Assembly: GCA_038239345.1 (NCBI GenBank)
Contig: JBBSEX010000001.1
Span: forward strand, 372,001-436,000
Length of the DNA stretch: 64,000 nt
Direction of reading: 5' to 3'
From: JBBSEX01 sp038239345
GTDB taxonomy: Bacteria > Acidobacteriota > Terriglobia > Bryobacterales > Bryobacteraceae
A model generated the notes under the pieces. That model had not been told where the DNA came from and did no database searches. It saw nothing but the letters and a program-made list of their open reading frames with translations. Of this stretch, positions 1-8,334 are shown piece by piece. The position numbers and the translations under genes were made by a program. Positions within the stretch are counted from its first letter, which is position 1. Every line of letters starts with the position of its first letter.

Positions 1-596
1 CCCAGAACCACCCGGCGCTTCACCACCGTGCCTTCATAAATGCCGCAATTGCCACCCACCATCACGTCCTCTTCGACGATCACCGGCAACGCCCCAATCG
101 GCTCCAGGACGCCGCCGATCTGCGCCGCCGCCGAAATGTGACAGCCCCGGCCAATCTGGGCGCAGCTGCCTACCAGCGCGTGCGAATCGATCATGGTTCC
201 GTTGTCTACATAAGCGCCAACATTGATAAACATCGGAGGCATACAAGTCACGGCGATGCCGATATAGCAACCGTCGCGGATACTGGAGCCGCCGGGAACG
301 ATGCGAATCCCACTCTCCGGCGGAATGAAGCGCACTGGATACGTCGATTTGTCGTAGAAAGGCTGGCGGCTGGCGTCGATCGACATATCGATGACTTTAC
401 CGATGCGGAACCCCGCCAGAATTCCCTTCTTCACCCAGTCATTCACGCGCCATCCGCTCTTGGCGCTCGAATCGGGCTGCGCGGCGCGAATTTCGCCGGA
501 ATTCAGCAATTTCTTGAAACGAGCGAATATTAAATGCTGCTCGGGTGTATATTCGTCGGGCTTTTCTTCATAAAGCTTCTCGATTTCAGTTTGCAT
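1..596 (-). CDS. dapD: Tetrahydrodipicolinate N-succinyltransferase (partial, C-terminus outside window)
   Basis: Transfers succinyl from succinyl-CoA to tetrahydrodipicolinate, the first committed step of the succinylase branch of diaminopimelate (lysine and peptidoglycan) synthesis in the cytoplasm. The reading frame starts MQTEIEKLYEEKPDEY and stays open to the window edge, giving about 198 residues. It has the alpha-helical N-terminal domain (about 1-90) followed by left-handed beta-helix hexapeptide turns such as IPPESGIRIVPGGSSIRDG and the segment MPPMFINVGAYVDNGTMIDS, which is highly typical of DapD. The ATG at 594-596 overlaps the end of dapA by 11 bases, so this is the last visible gene of the lysine operon. 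Confidence 0.93.
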   Translation of the reverse strand, partial: MQTEIEKLYEEKPDEYTPEQHLIFARFKKLLNSGEIRAAQPDSSAKSGWRVNDWVKKGILAGFRIGKVIDMSIDASRQPFYDKSTYPVRFIPPESGIRIVPGGSSIRDGCYIGIAVTCMPPMFINVGAYVDNGTMIDSHALVGSCAQIGRGCHISAAAQIGGVLEPIGALPVIVEEDVMVGGNCGIYEGTVVKRRVVL

Positions 597-1467
597 GCAG
601 TTTTAATGTGCGCAGAACCGCGATGATTTTCGCTTTCGAGGCTTCACTGGGAGGCACCATCGGTAAGCGCCACACTGGCTCCAGCAAACCCATTTCCGCC
701 ATGGCAGCCTTCACCGGTATCGGATTCGCTTCAATGAAGTTGACTTCCATAAGTGCAAACCATTGGCGTTGTATTTCTCGCGCGCCGGCGAAATCATTAT
801 CCAGTGCCAGCTGGGTAAGCCGTGCCATTTCCGCCGGAATTTCATTGGATACCACGGAAACCAGACCCTTGCCACCCAGCGCGATCAACGGAATAGTAAT
901 CGCATCGTCGCCCGATAGCACCAGGAAATCAGCGGGAACCTGTTGGATTACGGCAGCCATCTGACTGATGTTGCCGGACGCTTCCTTCACTCCGACAATG
1001 TTCGGAATCGCCGAAAGGCGGGCCAGCGTCGCCGGTTCGACATTCACCCCTGTACGGCCTTGGACGCTATAGATGATGATCGGAAGCGGGACGGCGGCGG
1101 CAATCGCTTTGTAATGTTGGAACAAACCTTCTTGCGTCGGCTTGTTGTAATACGGCGTGACAGAAAGCATGCCATCCACGCCGATGCGCTTCAGTTCGCT
1201 GGCCAGCTCAATCACTTCCGCCGTGTTGTAACCACCCGCGCCGCCCAGCACGGGTACTTTGCCGCCAGCCTCCTCCACCGTGATTTGGACGACTCGTAAA
1301 TGTTCGGCGCGGGTCAGAGTCGGGATCTCCCCGGTAGTTCCGCAGGGCACCAGGAAGTGAATTCCCGCGTCGATCTGACGTCGCACCAACCGCCGCAATG
1401 CGCTCTCATCAAGCGTTAGATCCCTTTTAAACGGCGTAACTAACGCGGTTCCGCATCCTCTGAACAT
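586..1467 (-). CDS. dapA: 4-hydroxy-tetrahydrodipicolinate synthase
   Basis: Condenses pyruvate with aspartate semialdehyde, the branch point into diaminopimelate synthesis. It is a 293-residue TIM barrel of the usual family length. Visible landmarks are PCGTTGE (41-47), the proton-relay tyrosine Y133, and the Schiff-base lysine K161 in VGVKEASGN. One oddity is that the motif after the catalytic tyrosine reads YSVQGRTG, where most relatives have YNVPGRTG. The start is chosen because AAGGAG lies just upstream of this ATG. The start lies 28 bases inside the end of dapB and the gene overlaps dapD downstream, so translation is probably coupled. Confidence 0.95.
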   Translation of the reverse strand: MFRGCGTALVTPFKRDLTLDESALRRLVRRQIDAGIHFLVPCGTTGEIPTLTRAEHLRVVQITVEEAGGKVPVLGGAGGYNTAEVIELASELKRIGVDGMLSVTPYYNKPTQEGLFQHYKAIAAAVPLPIIIYSVQGRTGVNVEPATLARLSAIPNIVGVKEASGNISQMAAVIQQVPADFLVLSGDDAITIPLIALGGKGLVSVVSNEIPAEMARLTQLALDNDFAGAREIQRQWFALMEVNFIEANPIPVKAAMAEMGLLEPVWRLPMVPPSEASKAKIIAVLRTLKLHAN

Positions 1468-2147
1468 CCGGTCTCCTTGTTCGCGAATAGGATCTCGCTG
1501 AATTCAAAAAAGCCCTTATGGCTGGCGATCCACTGCGCTGCCTGTAGCGCACCACGGGCAAATCCTTCGCGGCTTCTGGCGGAGTGCTTTAACGTGATCG
1601 TGTCGGCGGCTGAATCAAAGCCGATTTCATGGGTACCCGGGTGCGCGCCGGCGCGATTCGAACTGACATCGACAGGCCGCTTGTATCCCGCCGATTTCAT
1701 TCGCTCCACCAACTGCAACATCGTGCCCGAAGGCGCATCCTTCTTTGTGCTGTGATGAATTTCCCAGGCCCAGGCGCCATAATCACTGTCATCGGCCAGC
1801 AACTTCGCGGCCTCGGCCACCAGCCGAAAGAAAACGTTCACGCCGACTGAGAAGTTTGGACTCCAGACCAGCGCTCCGTTGTGCTTTTCCACGCCCGCCT
1901 TCACCTCGTCCAGACGATCAAGCCATCCCGTGGTGCCAACTACAACCGCCACGCCTAGCTTCAACAACCCGTCAACATTGCCCACAACCGCTTCTGGCAC
2001 GGAAAACTCGATGGCCACGTCGGCATCCGCAGCCTTATCCAGGGCATCGCCAGCGTCGATTACGGCAGACACCGTGAAGCCGTAATCCGGCGCCAGCCGC
2101 TCAATCATTTTCCCCATTTTGCCGTAGCCGACAATTGCCAGTTTCAT
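1440..2147 (-). CDS. dapB: 4-hydroxy-tetrahydrodipicolinate reductase
   Basis: NAD(P)H-dependent reduction of the DapA product to tetrahydrodipicolinate. The protein is 235 residues. A Rossmann fingerprint opens it (KLAIVGYGKMGKMI), GTTGW is present, and the catalytic signature EIHHSTKKDAPSGT carries the histidine pair and the KDAPSGT loop of the family. An in-frame extension exists upstream, but the start at 2147 is chosen because it places the nucleotide-binding strand at residues 2-12 and follows the lysC stop by one base. It is slightly shorter than E. coli DapB (273), as in many non-proteobacterial versions. Confidence 0.93.
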   Translation of the reverse strand: MKLAIVGYGKMGKMIERLAPDYGFTVSAVIDAGDALDKAADADVAIEFSVPEAVVGNVDGLLKLGVAVVVGTTGWLDRLDEVKAGVEKHNGALVWSPNFSVGVNVFFRLVAEAAKLLADDSDYGAWAWEIHHSTKKDAPSGTMLQLVERMKSAGYKRPVDVSSNRAGAHPGTHEIGFDSAADTITLKHSARSREGFARGALQAAQWIASHKGFFEFSEILFANKETGCSEDAEPR

Positions 2148-2148
2148 C

Positions 2149-3501
2149 TCAGTCGAAAACCGCCGGATCCAAGTCGGTAAAGAATTCCCGATGCAGCGCC
2201 GCCACCGCCGCATATAAATCCCGTCCGGCGACAACCAGACTCAGATTCAATAGCGAGGCGCCCTGGGAAATCATCCGCACGTTCACACCCTCAAGCGCCC
2301 GAAAAACGCGGCCGGCGACACCGGGCGTGTGCCGGATATTTTCGCCCACCAGACAAACGATGGCTTGGCTCTCTTCAACAGACACCGCCGAGAACTGCCG
2401 CAGTTCCTCACAAATCGGCCCGATCGATTGCAAACTGTCGATAGTCAGCGACACGCTCACCTCTGACGTCGCCACCATATCGACGGCCGTCTGGAAGCGA
2501 TCGAAGACCTCGAAAATTCGCCGCAGAAACCCGTGCGCCATGAACATCCGGGTGGAGTGAATGTTCACCACCGCGATGTCGCGTTTGCAAGCAATCGCCT
2601 TGGCCGCATTCGCGCAGGGAGGCGCGCTCGATTCAATCCGCGTACCGCCGGCTTCCGGCCGCCTGGAATTCAAAATCATAACCGGAATATTCTTTTCAAT
2701 TGCCGGCAGTACCGTGGCCGGATGCAGAACCTTGGCCCCAAAATACGCCAGCTCTGCGGCTTCGGCGAAGGAGCAGGTTTTTACGCGATGGCCGCCCTCC
2801 AGAATTGTCGGATCGCAGGTGAGCATGCCATCGACGTCGGTCCAAATCTGAATCTCGGAAGCGCAAATCCCCGCCCCCACGATCGAAGCTGTAAAGTCCG
2901 ATCCGCCGCGGCCAAGCGTCGTCGTGACGCCGTCTTCCGTGGCCGCGATGAAGCCGCCCAACACCACCACATGATCCTCCAGCAAGGGCGGGAGTGCGGC
3001 TTCGCAACGCGCATACGATTCCCCCAGATTGGGAATGGCTTGCGTGTGCCGGCGATCGGTGACGATTAACTTTCGCGCGTCGACGTGTGCCGCGCTCATC
3101 CCCAATTCGCGAAACATGTGCGTCACCATCAGACTGGACAACCGCTCGCCATAGCTCGACACGGCATCGATCGAACGCGGCGTCAACTCACCCATCACGG
3201 CGATGCCCTTGATCAGTTGTCCTAGTTCGTCGAAATGCTCACCAATCCGATTGGTAAGGTCCATCGAATCGGGCGCCTCGCGCAAATGAAACAGCCGCAG
3301 ATCGGCCAGCAGGTCTAAGGCCCGCGCTCGTTCGCCCTTCACCGCGTGATCGGCGATGGCCAGCAGCTTGTTCGTCGTCTTTCCCATCGCCGACACCACC
3401 ACCACGGGCTTCTGGCCGATCCGGGAATTGACAATACCCGCCACTTTTTCCATGGCCGCCGCCGATTCCACCGACGATCCGCCAAATTTCATGACGATCA
3501 T
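2149..3501 (-). CDS. lysC: Aspartate kinase, lysine-sensitive LysC type
   Basis: Phosphorylates aspartate, the first step of the aspartate-family pathway. The protein is 450 residues, very near the 449 of E. coli LysC. The N-terminal amino-acid kinase domain starts MIVMKFGGSSV and contains TTLGRGGSDFTA (around 193-204). Tandem ACT regulatory domains follow, with TSEVSVSLTID and the helix MISQGASLLNLS. By family resemblance it is probably inhibited by lysine, an inference from ACT-domain type only. Its ATG overlaps the asd stop by four bases (ATGA). Position inside a lysine-only operon supports the LysC rather than ThrA/MetL role. Confidence 0.94.
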   Translation of the reverse strand: MIVMKFGGSSVESAAAMEKVAGIVNSRIGQKPVVVVSAMGKTTNKLLAIADHAVKGERARALDLLADLRLFHLREAPDSMDLTNRIGEHFDELGQLIKGIAVMGELTPRSIDAVSSYGERLSSLMVTHMFRELGMSAAHVDARKLIVTDRRHTQAIPNLGESYARCEAALPPLLEDHVVVLGGFIAATEDGVTTTLGRGGSDFTASIVGAGICASEIQIWTDVDGMLTCDPTILEGGHRVKTCSFAEAAELAYFGAKVLHPATVLPAIEKNIPVMILNSRRPEAGGTRIESSAPPCANAAKAIACKRDIAVVNIHSTRMFMAHGFLRRIFEVFDRFQTAVDMVATSEVSVSLTIDSLQSIGPICEELRQFSAVSVEESQAIVCLVGENIRHTPGVAGRVFRALEGVNVRMISQGASLLNLSLVVAGRDLYAAVAALHREFFTDLDPAVFD

Positions 3502-4562
3502 TCGCCCAGCAATCCTTGCGAATACATCACCTCGGCGTTCAGAATAGCCGCGCCGGCCGCACCGCGAATTGTATTGTGCCCCAAAGCGACAAACTTGTAG
3601 TCAAGCACGGGACACTCGCGCAAACGGCCCACGAAGATCGCCATCCCGTTCTCCCGCTCCACATCGCGGCGGGGCTGCGGCCGGTCTTGCTGCTCCATAT
3701 AAAGCACCGGCTGTTTTGGCGCGCTGGGCAGATCACGCTCTTGCGGTAATCCACGAAAACTGTCGATTGCGGCCCGCAGTTGTTCAAGCGTCGGCTTCTG
3801 CCGCAGTTCCACCGACACGGTGATCGTATGCCCGTCCACCACCGGAACCCGATTACAGTGGGCGCTAACTTTGGCCGCAAGCGATTCAATTCGATCGGCG
3901 GAGAATTCGCCCAAAATCTTTTGCGTCTCCTGTTGCATCTTCTCTTCTTCGCTGCCAATGTACGGCACGACGTTGCCGATGATGTCCATGGAGGCGACGC
4001 CAGGATAACCGGCGCCGGAAATCGCTTGCATCGTGGTGACAATCACTTTCGTGATGCCGAATTGTTTAAACGGCGCTAGCGCCAGCGTCAACGTAATCGT
4101 GGAGCAGTTCGGATTCGTCACGATTTGCCCCGCCCATCCCCGCTCCCGTTTCTGTCTGGACAGAATCTGCAAGTGGCTCGCATTGATCTCCGGCACCAGC
4201 AATGGAACATCGCTCTCCATTCGATGGTTACGCGAATTCGACACCACCGTGTGTCCGGCCTCGGCGAATGCCCGCTCGATCTCCGTGGCCACTGCCGCAT
4301 CCATCGCCGAAAATACCAGCCGCGGCGCGCTGCCCGGCTTGCACTCCCGCACCGTAAGGTCGCCGATCGTATTGGGCATCGCACCGTTCAGCCGCCACTG
4401 GGTCGCTTCCCGATATTTCTTTCCCGCCGAACGGTCGCTCGCGCCGGCCCAGGCAACTTCGAACCACGGATGATTACGCAGGAATTGGATGAAGTGCTGC
4501 CCCACCATCCCGGTGGCGCCCAACACTCCGACTTCAATTTTCGCTGAAGGAGGATTGATCAT
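3498..4562 (-). CDS. asd: Aspartate-semialdehyde dehydrogenase, archaeal/fungal-type
   Basis: Reduces aspartyl phosphate to aspartate semialdehyde with NADPH. The protein is 354 residues, with VGVLGATGMVGQHF near the start, the catalytic cysteine C153 in TNPNCSTI, and a catalytic histidine probably H245 in VVDGHT. The NPNCSTI context and the stretch PVVDGHT match the archaeal/fungal-type subfamily rather than the E. coli one. It overlaps dapE upstream and lysC downstream by four bases each, so the three genes form a coupled unit. Confidence 0.93.
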   Translation of the reverse strand: MINPPSAKIEVGVLGATGMVGQHFIQFLRNHPWFEVAWAGASDRSAGKKYREATQWRLNGAMPNTIGDLTVRECKPGSAPRLVFSAMDAAVATEIERAFAEAGHTVVSNSRNHRMESDVPLLVPEINASHLQILSRQKRERGWAGQIVTNPNCSTITLTLALAPFKQFGITKVIVTTMQAISGAGYPGVASMDIIGNVVPYIGSEEEKMQQETQKILGEFSADRIESLAAKVSAHCNRVPVVDGHTITVSVELRQKPTLEQLRAAIDSFRGLPQERDLPSAPKQPVLYMEQQDRPQPRRDVERENGMAIFVGRLRECPVLDYKFVALGHNTIRGAAGAAILNAEVMYSQGLLGE

Positions 4563-5560
4563 GAGAGTTGCAGGATGAGGCTCTTATAAATTTCAATTGC
4601 CTCGAGAATCTGTTTTTTGGGAATACGTTCTTCACTTGTATGGGCAACGTGGATGGTGCCAGGGCCGATCAGAAAGGGCTCACCCCATGCTCCGCCGAAC
4701 GCCGGGATATCGGTTGTGTAGGACATCACGTCGGTTTCAAAACCCGGCAGACCCTTGAGATGCAGCGCCGGAATACAGAGGACTTCCTCCGCTTCGGCTA
4801 ATCCCGCCACCGCCGCTTCTATCGCCCGGCGCGTGGTGTTGCCATCGTCCACCAAGCGGATAAATAGCTCGGCGCTGGCAGCGTCGGGGATTACGTTAGG
4901 CGCGCGCCCACCGCTGATCAGGCCGATGTTCAAAGTGCTCTGGCCAAGGTGTGGATCCACCGGCAATTCAATTTTGCGAATCGCCGCCAGCGCGTCCAAC
5001 AGCTTCTCTATGGCCGATTCGCCCAGCTCAGGATAGGCCGAATGCGCCATTTTTCCCGTCGCGCGAATCTGATATCGCAAGGCGCCCTTTGAACCCAGCG
5101 CCAACTTGTTTTCCGTCGGCTCGCCGTTGATGAGGTAGCGGCTTCCGCGTGGCTGTTTAGCAGCGGCATACGCACCCGCGCTGTTCCGTTCTTCGCCCAC
5201 TACAAACAAAAGTCCGAAATTGCGGTGCCCCGCGGCCAGCAGTTCCTCCACCGCCGTAATCATGGAAGCGATGATTCCCTTGGTGTCGCAAGCGCCGCGT
5301 CCCCAGATAAATTCATCGTCTTCATGCGATGGAAAGAACGGCGGTACCGTGTCGAAATGCGTGGATAAGGTCACCCGGGGTTCACCCCATTGCGCGAACA
5401 CGTTTTGCCGGTGCGATTCCACATCCATATACTCGACAAACCCGCCATAGCGCTCCGCCATCGCCGCCAAATGGCCGTGCAGGTATTGTCCGGCGCGCTC
5501 TTCATTCAACGTCACGGATTCAATATCGACAAGTGCTCTGGTTAGAGCAAAAGGGTGCAT
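4559..5560 (-). CDS. dapE: M20 deacylase, probable succinyl-diaminopimelate desuccinylase
   Basis: Zinc-dependent M20 peptidase of 333 residues, first gene of the lysine operon. Metal and catalytic residues are visible: H68 and D70 in STHFDTVPP, D92 in GRGACDTKG, the pair E123-E124 in VGEERNS, E147 in NGEPTE, and H307 in AHTSEERI. M20 enzymes also include ArgE and other deacylases; the assignment to DapE (removal of succinate from N-succinyl-LL-diaminopimelate) rests mainly on its place at the head of the operon with dapD. It is somewhat shorter than E. coli DapE (375). The region just upstream of the ATG has no convincing ribosome-binding site. Confidence 0.82.
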   Translation of the reverse strand: MHPFALTRALVDIESVTLNEERAGQYLHGHLAAMAERYGGFVEYMDVESHRQNVFAQWGEPRVTLSTHFDTVPPFFPSHEDDEFIWGRGACDTKGIIASMITAVEELLAAGHRNFGLLFVVGEERNSAGAYAAAKQPRGSRYLINGEPTENKLALGSKGALRYQIRATGKMAHSAYPELGESAIEKLLDALAAIRKIELPVDPHLGQSTLNIGLISGGRAPNVIPDAASAELFIRLVDDGNTTRRAIEAAVAGLAEAEEVLCIPALHLKGLPGFETDVMSYTTDIPAFGGAWGEPFLIGPGTIHVAHTSEERIPKKQILEAIEIYKSLILQLS

Positions 5561-5635
5561 AAATGTTTAAGGGGCGGAGCTGAAACCAAGAAGCGGGATA
5601 CGCATGAAGGCGTACTTCACTCCCCGATAGCACTC

Positions 5636-5680
5636 CACCCGGCTTCAATTCCGGGTGACAGCGGGCAGGTATTAACCTGC
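5636..5680. repeat. Two adjacent perfect hairpins upstream of dapE
   Basis: The 291-base gap 5561-5851 has no convincing gene. It contains CACCCGG (5636-5642) paired with CCGGGTG (5651-5657), and GCAGGT (5665-5670) paired with ACCTGC (5675-5680), both perfect. Neither is followed by a T-run in either direction, so a simple intrinsic terminator is not well supported. They would lie in the leader or promoter region of dapE and after the gene at 5852. An interspersed palindromic repeat or leader structure is possible. Confidence 0.45.
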
Positions 5681-5851
5681 GCCTCCAACTAACTTGCGCC
5701 ACGAAGAGCCGCGCTCGCTAGTTTCGGCGGGAAATCATGCCGGCCCCTTTCCATCGGAAGTCCGAGCTCAATCGGAACCGCCTTCCCATGTACTAATGGC
5801 CCCCGCGCCTCTACCAGTTTTTCAAGGATAACACGCGCCGTGCCGGCAGAC

Positions 5852-6442
5852 TTATGGCAAAGAACCACTGCGCCGCCACACCACTTGAAATGCCTCAAGC
5901 TCATTGCCTAGAGTCCGTCCGGCGCGAATAAACACGAGCTCATTCAAGCCTAAAGCCGAGGCCTCCACCGGCAATCCCTCTTCCACATAACGAGTATCCT
6001 GGCGTAGCGATATCGTCTTTTCACCTGCCAGGCGCGTTCGAATCACGATGAAGTCTGTTGCCAGCTTGAGGATGATTCCGCTGAACGTCAGATCGCCCCG
6101 AGGCGTCGACGTGGAAGCAAAACCATCAGCGGCGCGATCCTTGGCGCGGGCTCGCAGTGAATCCAGCACATGCAGCATCCGCGTATAGCAAACGCCCGAT
6201 GGACCAACTCTATCAGCCAAAACTTCCACGGAATCGCCAACTCTCAGCGATGATGCCGGGATCGATTGCCGAGACCGTTCTATATACGTCCGCCGATCAA
6301 ACCCACAACGATACTGCTGCCCGCCCGCCTCAATCGTAAGATCGGAAATCGTGGCGCTAACAAAGTGTCCGCGAAGAAAACCTACCGGCGCGCTATCCTG
6401 CGCCAATAGAAAGCACGGAGCCATCATCAACAGCCACCGCAT
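5852..6442 (-). CDS. Exported protein, DUF5666-like beta-strand domains
   Basis: Function unknown. The product of 196 residues begins with a signal peptide (MRWLLMMAPCFLLAQ), then two similar beta-rich segments: one around FVSATISDLTIEAGG with VGDSVEVLA, the other around LTFSGIILKLATDFIVIRT. This 'express a property, set a value, name the strength' pattern resembles the DUF5666 fold, but the match is by eye. The start at 6442 is preferred over one nine bases upstream because it gives a cleaner signal peptide. It follows the HD gene by 36 bases on the same strand, so it may be co-transcribed with the phosphonate genes without being part of the pathway. Confidence 0.65.
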   Translation of the reverse strand: MRWLLMMAPCFLLAQDSAPVGFLRGHFVSATISDLTIEAGGQQYRCGFDRRTYIERSRQSIPASSLRVGDSVEVLADRVGPSGVCYTRMLHVLDSLRARAKDRAADGFASTSTPRGDLTFSGIILKLATDFIVIRTRLAGEKTISLRQDTRYVEEGLPVEASALGLNELVFIRAGRTLGNELEAFQVVWRRSGSLP

Positions 6443-6478
6443 AATTGTCACAGTATAGCCGGCATTTTCGTTCCAACG

Positions 6479-7024
6479 TTAACTAATGGCCACGCCAAGC
6501 AAAACCTCACGATATGCTTCGAGACCCGGAACGACGGTGTCCCGTAACTTGGCGGCGTCATCCCAGCGGCGCAGGGCGATGGCTTCGCGGTAGTAGGCGT
6601 TCGATTGAAATGCGCCAGCGGCAGATTCATTGAACGGTCCGCCTTGCAACTGCAAACTCTCGATCGACGATGGCGATAGCTCGCGATAGTAGGCAGGTTC
6701 GACGCGGCACAAGAATCGTTTCGCATCCACGTGCAGCCGTACGGGCTCAGTTACGGCGGGGCCAAAACGCAATCGTAGCCACGCGTCGCCCACAATCTCA
6801 TGCCGCCCGTCGATCCCATGGGTTGCGACATCTTCCGCCCTGCCGTGTAGCAGGTGCCCGATATCGTGAACCAACGCCGCAGCAATCAAAGTATTTTCGG
6901 CTTCCGCCTGCCGGGCCAGCCACGCGGTTTGCAACGAATGCTGAAGCACAGACACCGCTTCCCCGAAATACGCCGCGTGGCCTTCGCGCTCGAATAATTG
7001 AATCACTTCATCGGCAACATTCAT
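6479..7024 (-). CDS. HD-domain oxygenase, PhnZ-like, of phosphonate operons
   Basis: A 181-residue HD protein of the family found in phosphonate degradation operons. PhnZ itself cleaves 2-amino-1-hydroxyethylphosphonate to glycine and phosphate with a mixed-valent di-iron centre. From memory of the PhnZ active site, the ligand set is reproduced with a near-constant offset: Y19 and E22 (gating residues), H29, H53-D54, H57, H75, H98, K102 and D155/D156. Key motifs are YFGEAVSVLQHS and LVHDIGH. Its ATG overlaps the transporter stop by four bases, and phnX lies just upstream. No PhnY hydroxylase is seen in the window, so its substrate source is unclear. Substrate specificity is inferred. Confidence 0.85.
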   Translation of the reverse strand: MNVADEVIQLFEREGHAAYFGEAVSVLQHSLQTAWLARQAEAENTLIAAALVHDIGHLLHGRAEDVATHGIDGRHEIVGDAWLRLRFGPAVTEPVRLHVDAKRFLCRVEPAYYRELSPSSIESLQLQGGPFNESAAGAFQSNAYYREAIALRRWDDAAKLRDTVVPGLEAYREVLLGVAIS

Positions 7025-8334
7025 GAATATCCCACGCCCCTTTCACGCCACAAATAAACGGCCGCCGCGCCCGTGGATAGAAAGGCAACGCCGGCGAGAA
7101 GGGCGAACGCCCCAGTCCATCCCCATGCTATGGAGGCGCTGGCGAAACTGTTTCCCGCCAAGACACCTCCCAGGTAACCGATGCCGTCGATCCAACCCGA
7201 AGCCGTCGCGCTTCCTTGTTTGCCTCCAAAATCGAGCGACATCGCACCCGCGAAAAAGGAATACGGACCAATCAGGAGAAAGGCAACCGCGGCGATCAAC
7301 CAGACTGGTGTGGCGGTCGATGCGAGTGGGTTCGTATACGCTAAGGCGAGCAACGCGGCGCCGGTCAACAGCAAACCGCAGAAGACGATCGACGCCCGGC
7401 CGCGCGGTCCAAGGCGATCGCTGACAACGCCCGCCAGGATCACCGACACTCCACCGGCCAGAGGAAAAAACGCGCTCTTCTGGGCAGCTTCGGCGGCACT
7501 GAATCCCAATGCCTGGGTGAAGTACGTCGGCGTCCACAGATTGAACGTTTCACGAATCAAAGTCGCACCCAGTGAAAGAAGACATACTAGCCAGAACGCC
7601 GGGCTGCGCGCCAACGTACCTAGCAACGATGGAAAGCTCGACGGTCGATGTTCCTCGCCTGCCTGCTTGAATAAGTTGGCGGGATTTACCGGCGGCTCGC
7701 GATATCCCATGGAACGCGGACTCTCCTTTAACAGGCAAATATTCCCCAGAAGCAGCAGACCCAGCACACCTGCCGCGAATGCAAAGAGCTCCCGCCAACC
7801 CGCACCATAGGCGATCATCATCGACATCACTTGCCGCGCCGCCGCATCGCCGAAAAGATAACTAAGACTGATTATTCCCATCACTGCCCCGTAGCTGGAA
7901 TAGGAAAACCACTTCGACGTAATTTTCACCATCCCCGCCCAGCCCAGCGATTGCACCGTGCGGTTGCCCATCCAAGCGAGTGTGAACAACGGAATCCCGC
8001 CGGCCACGGAGAAGAGGATCGTGAATAGAATCGATCCCAGCATGCCTCCTAGAAAATTCCTACGCCCACCAAAAAAATCGGCGATCCATCCGGAGGCAAA
8101 CTTCCCCGCCGCATACCCCAGCACTCCCCATGACGCGATGGCTCCTAAACTAACGCGTGCATCGCCGGCGGATATGCCGCGCGCGCTGAGATCCTTGATT
8201 AAGAGCGGCATCGCTACAGAAAGATCGGACCGGCAGAGATAATAGCCGGCATAACCGAATACCAGTAGCGCCACCGTTAGGTATTGCCGGGAACGAGGTG
8301 CCGGTTTCTCAGCCGCCGCTTCTGTTGCCTGCAT
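7021..8334 (-). CDS. MFS transporter, organophosphate:phosphate antiporter (GlpT/UhpT-like)
   Basis: Inner-membrane carrier of 437 residues with about 12 hydrophobic segments. LLVFGYAGYYLCRSDLSVAM at the first helix, FFGGRRN in the 2-3 loop, and RETFNLWTPTYF at the middle are typical of the GlpT/UhpT (OPA) branch. Sandwiched between phnX and the HD oxygenase, it likely brings in an organophosphonate such as 2-aminoethylphosphonate or exchanges it for phosphate; this is inference from context. The start at 8334 (MQATEA) is preferred over one 51 bases upstream and makes a 26-base overlap with phnX. Confidence 0.88.
   Translation of the reverse strand: MQATEAAAEKPAPRSRQYLTVALLVFGYAGYYLCRSDLSVAMPLLIKDLSARGISAGDARVSLGAIASWGVLGYAAGKFASGWIADFFGGRRNFLGGMLGSILFTILFSVAGGIPLFTLAWMGNRTVQSLGWAGMVKITSKWFSYSSYGAVMGIISLSYLFGDAAARQVMSMMIAYGAGWRELFAFAAGVLGLLLLGNICLLKESPRSMGYREPPVNPANLFKQAGEEHRPSSFPSLLGTLARSPAFWLVCLLSLGATLIRETFNLWTPTYFTQALGFSAAEAAQKSAFFPLAGGVSVILAGVVSDRLGPRGRASIVFCGLLLTGAALLALAYTNPLASTATPVWLIAAVAFLLIGPYSFFAGAMSLDFGGKQGSATASGWIDGIGYLGGVLAGNSFASASIAWGWTGAFALLAGVAFLSTGAAAVYLWRERGVGYS

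Noticed and set aside
5520..5702. 60-codon minus-strand frame overlapping the dapE start
   Set aside because: It runs through the two hairpins, has no ribosome-binding site and overlaps dapE in another frame; its text looks like translated repeat rather than protein.
5561..5851. Lysine riboswitch before the dap operon
   Set aside because: The gap is long enough, but I could not recognise the conserved five-helix core or the consensus segments; two simple hairpins do not suffice.
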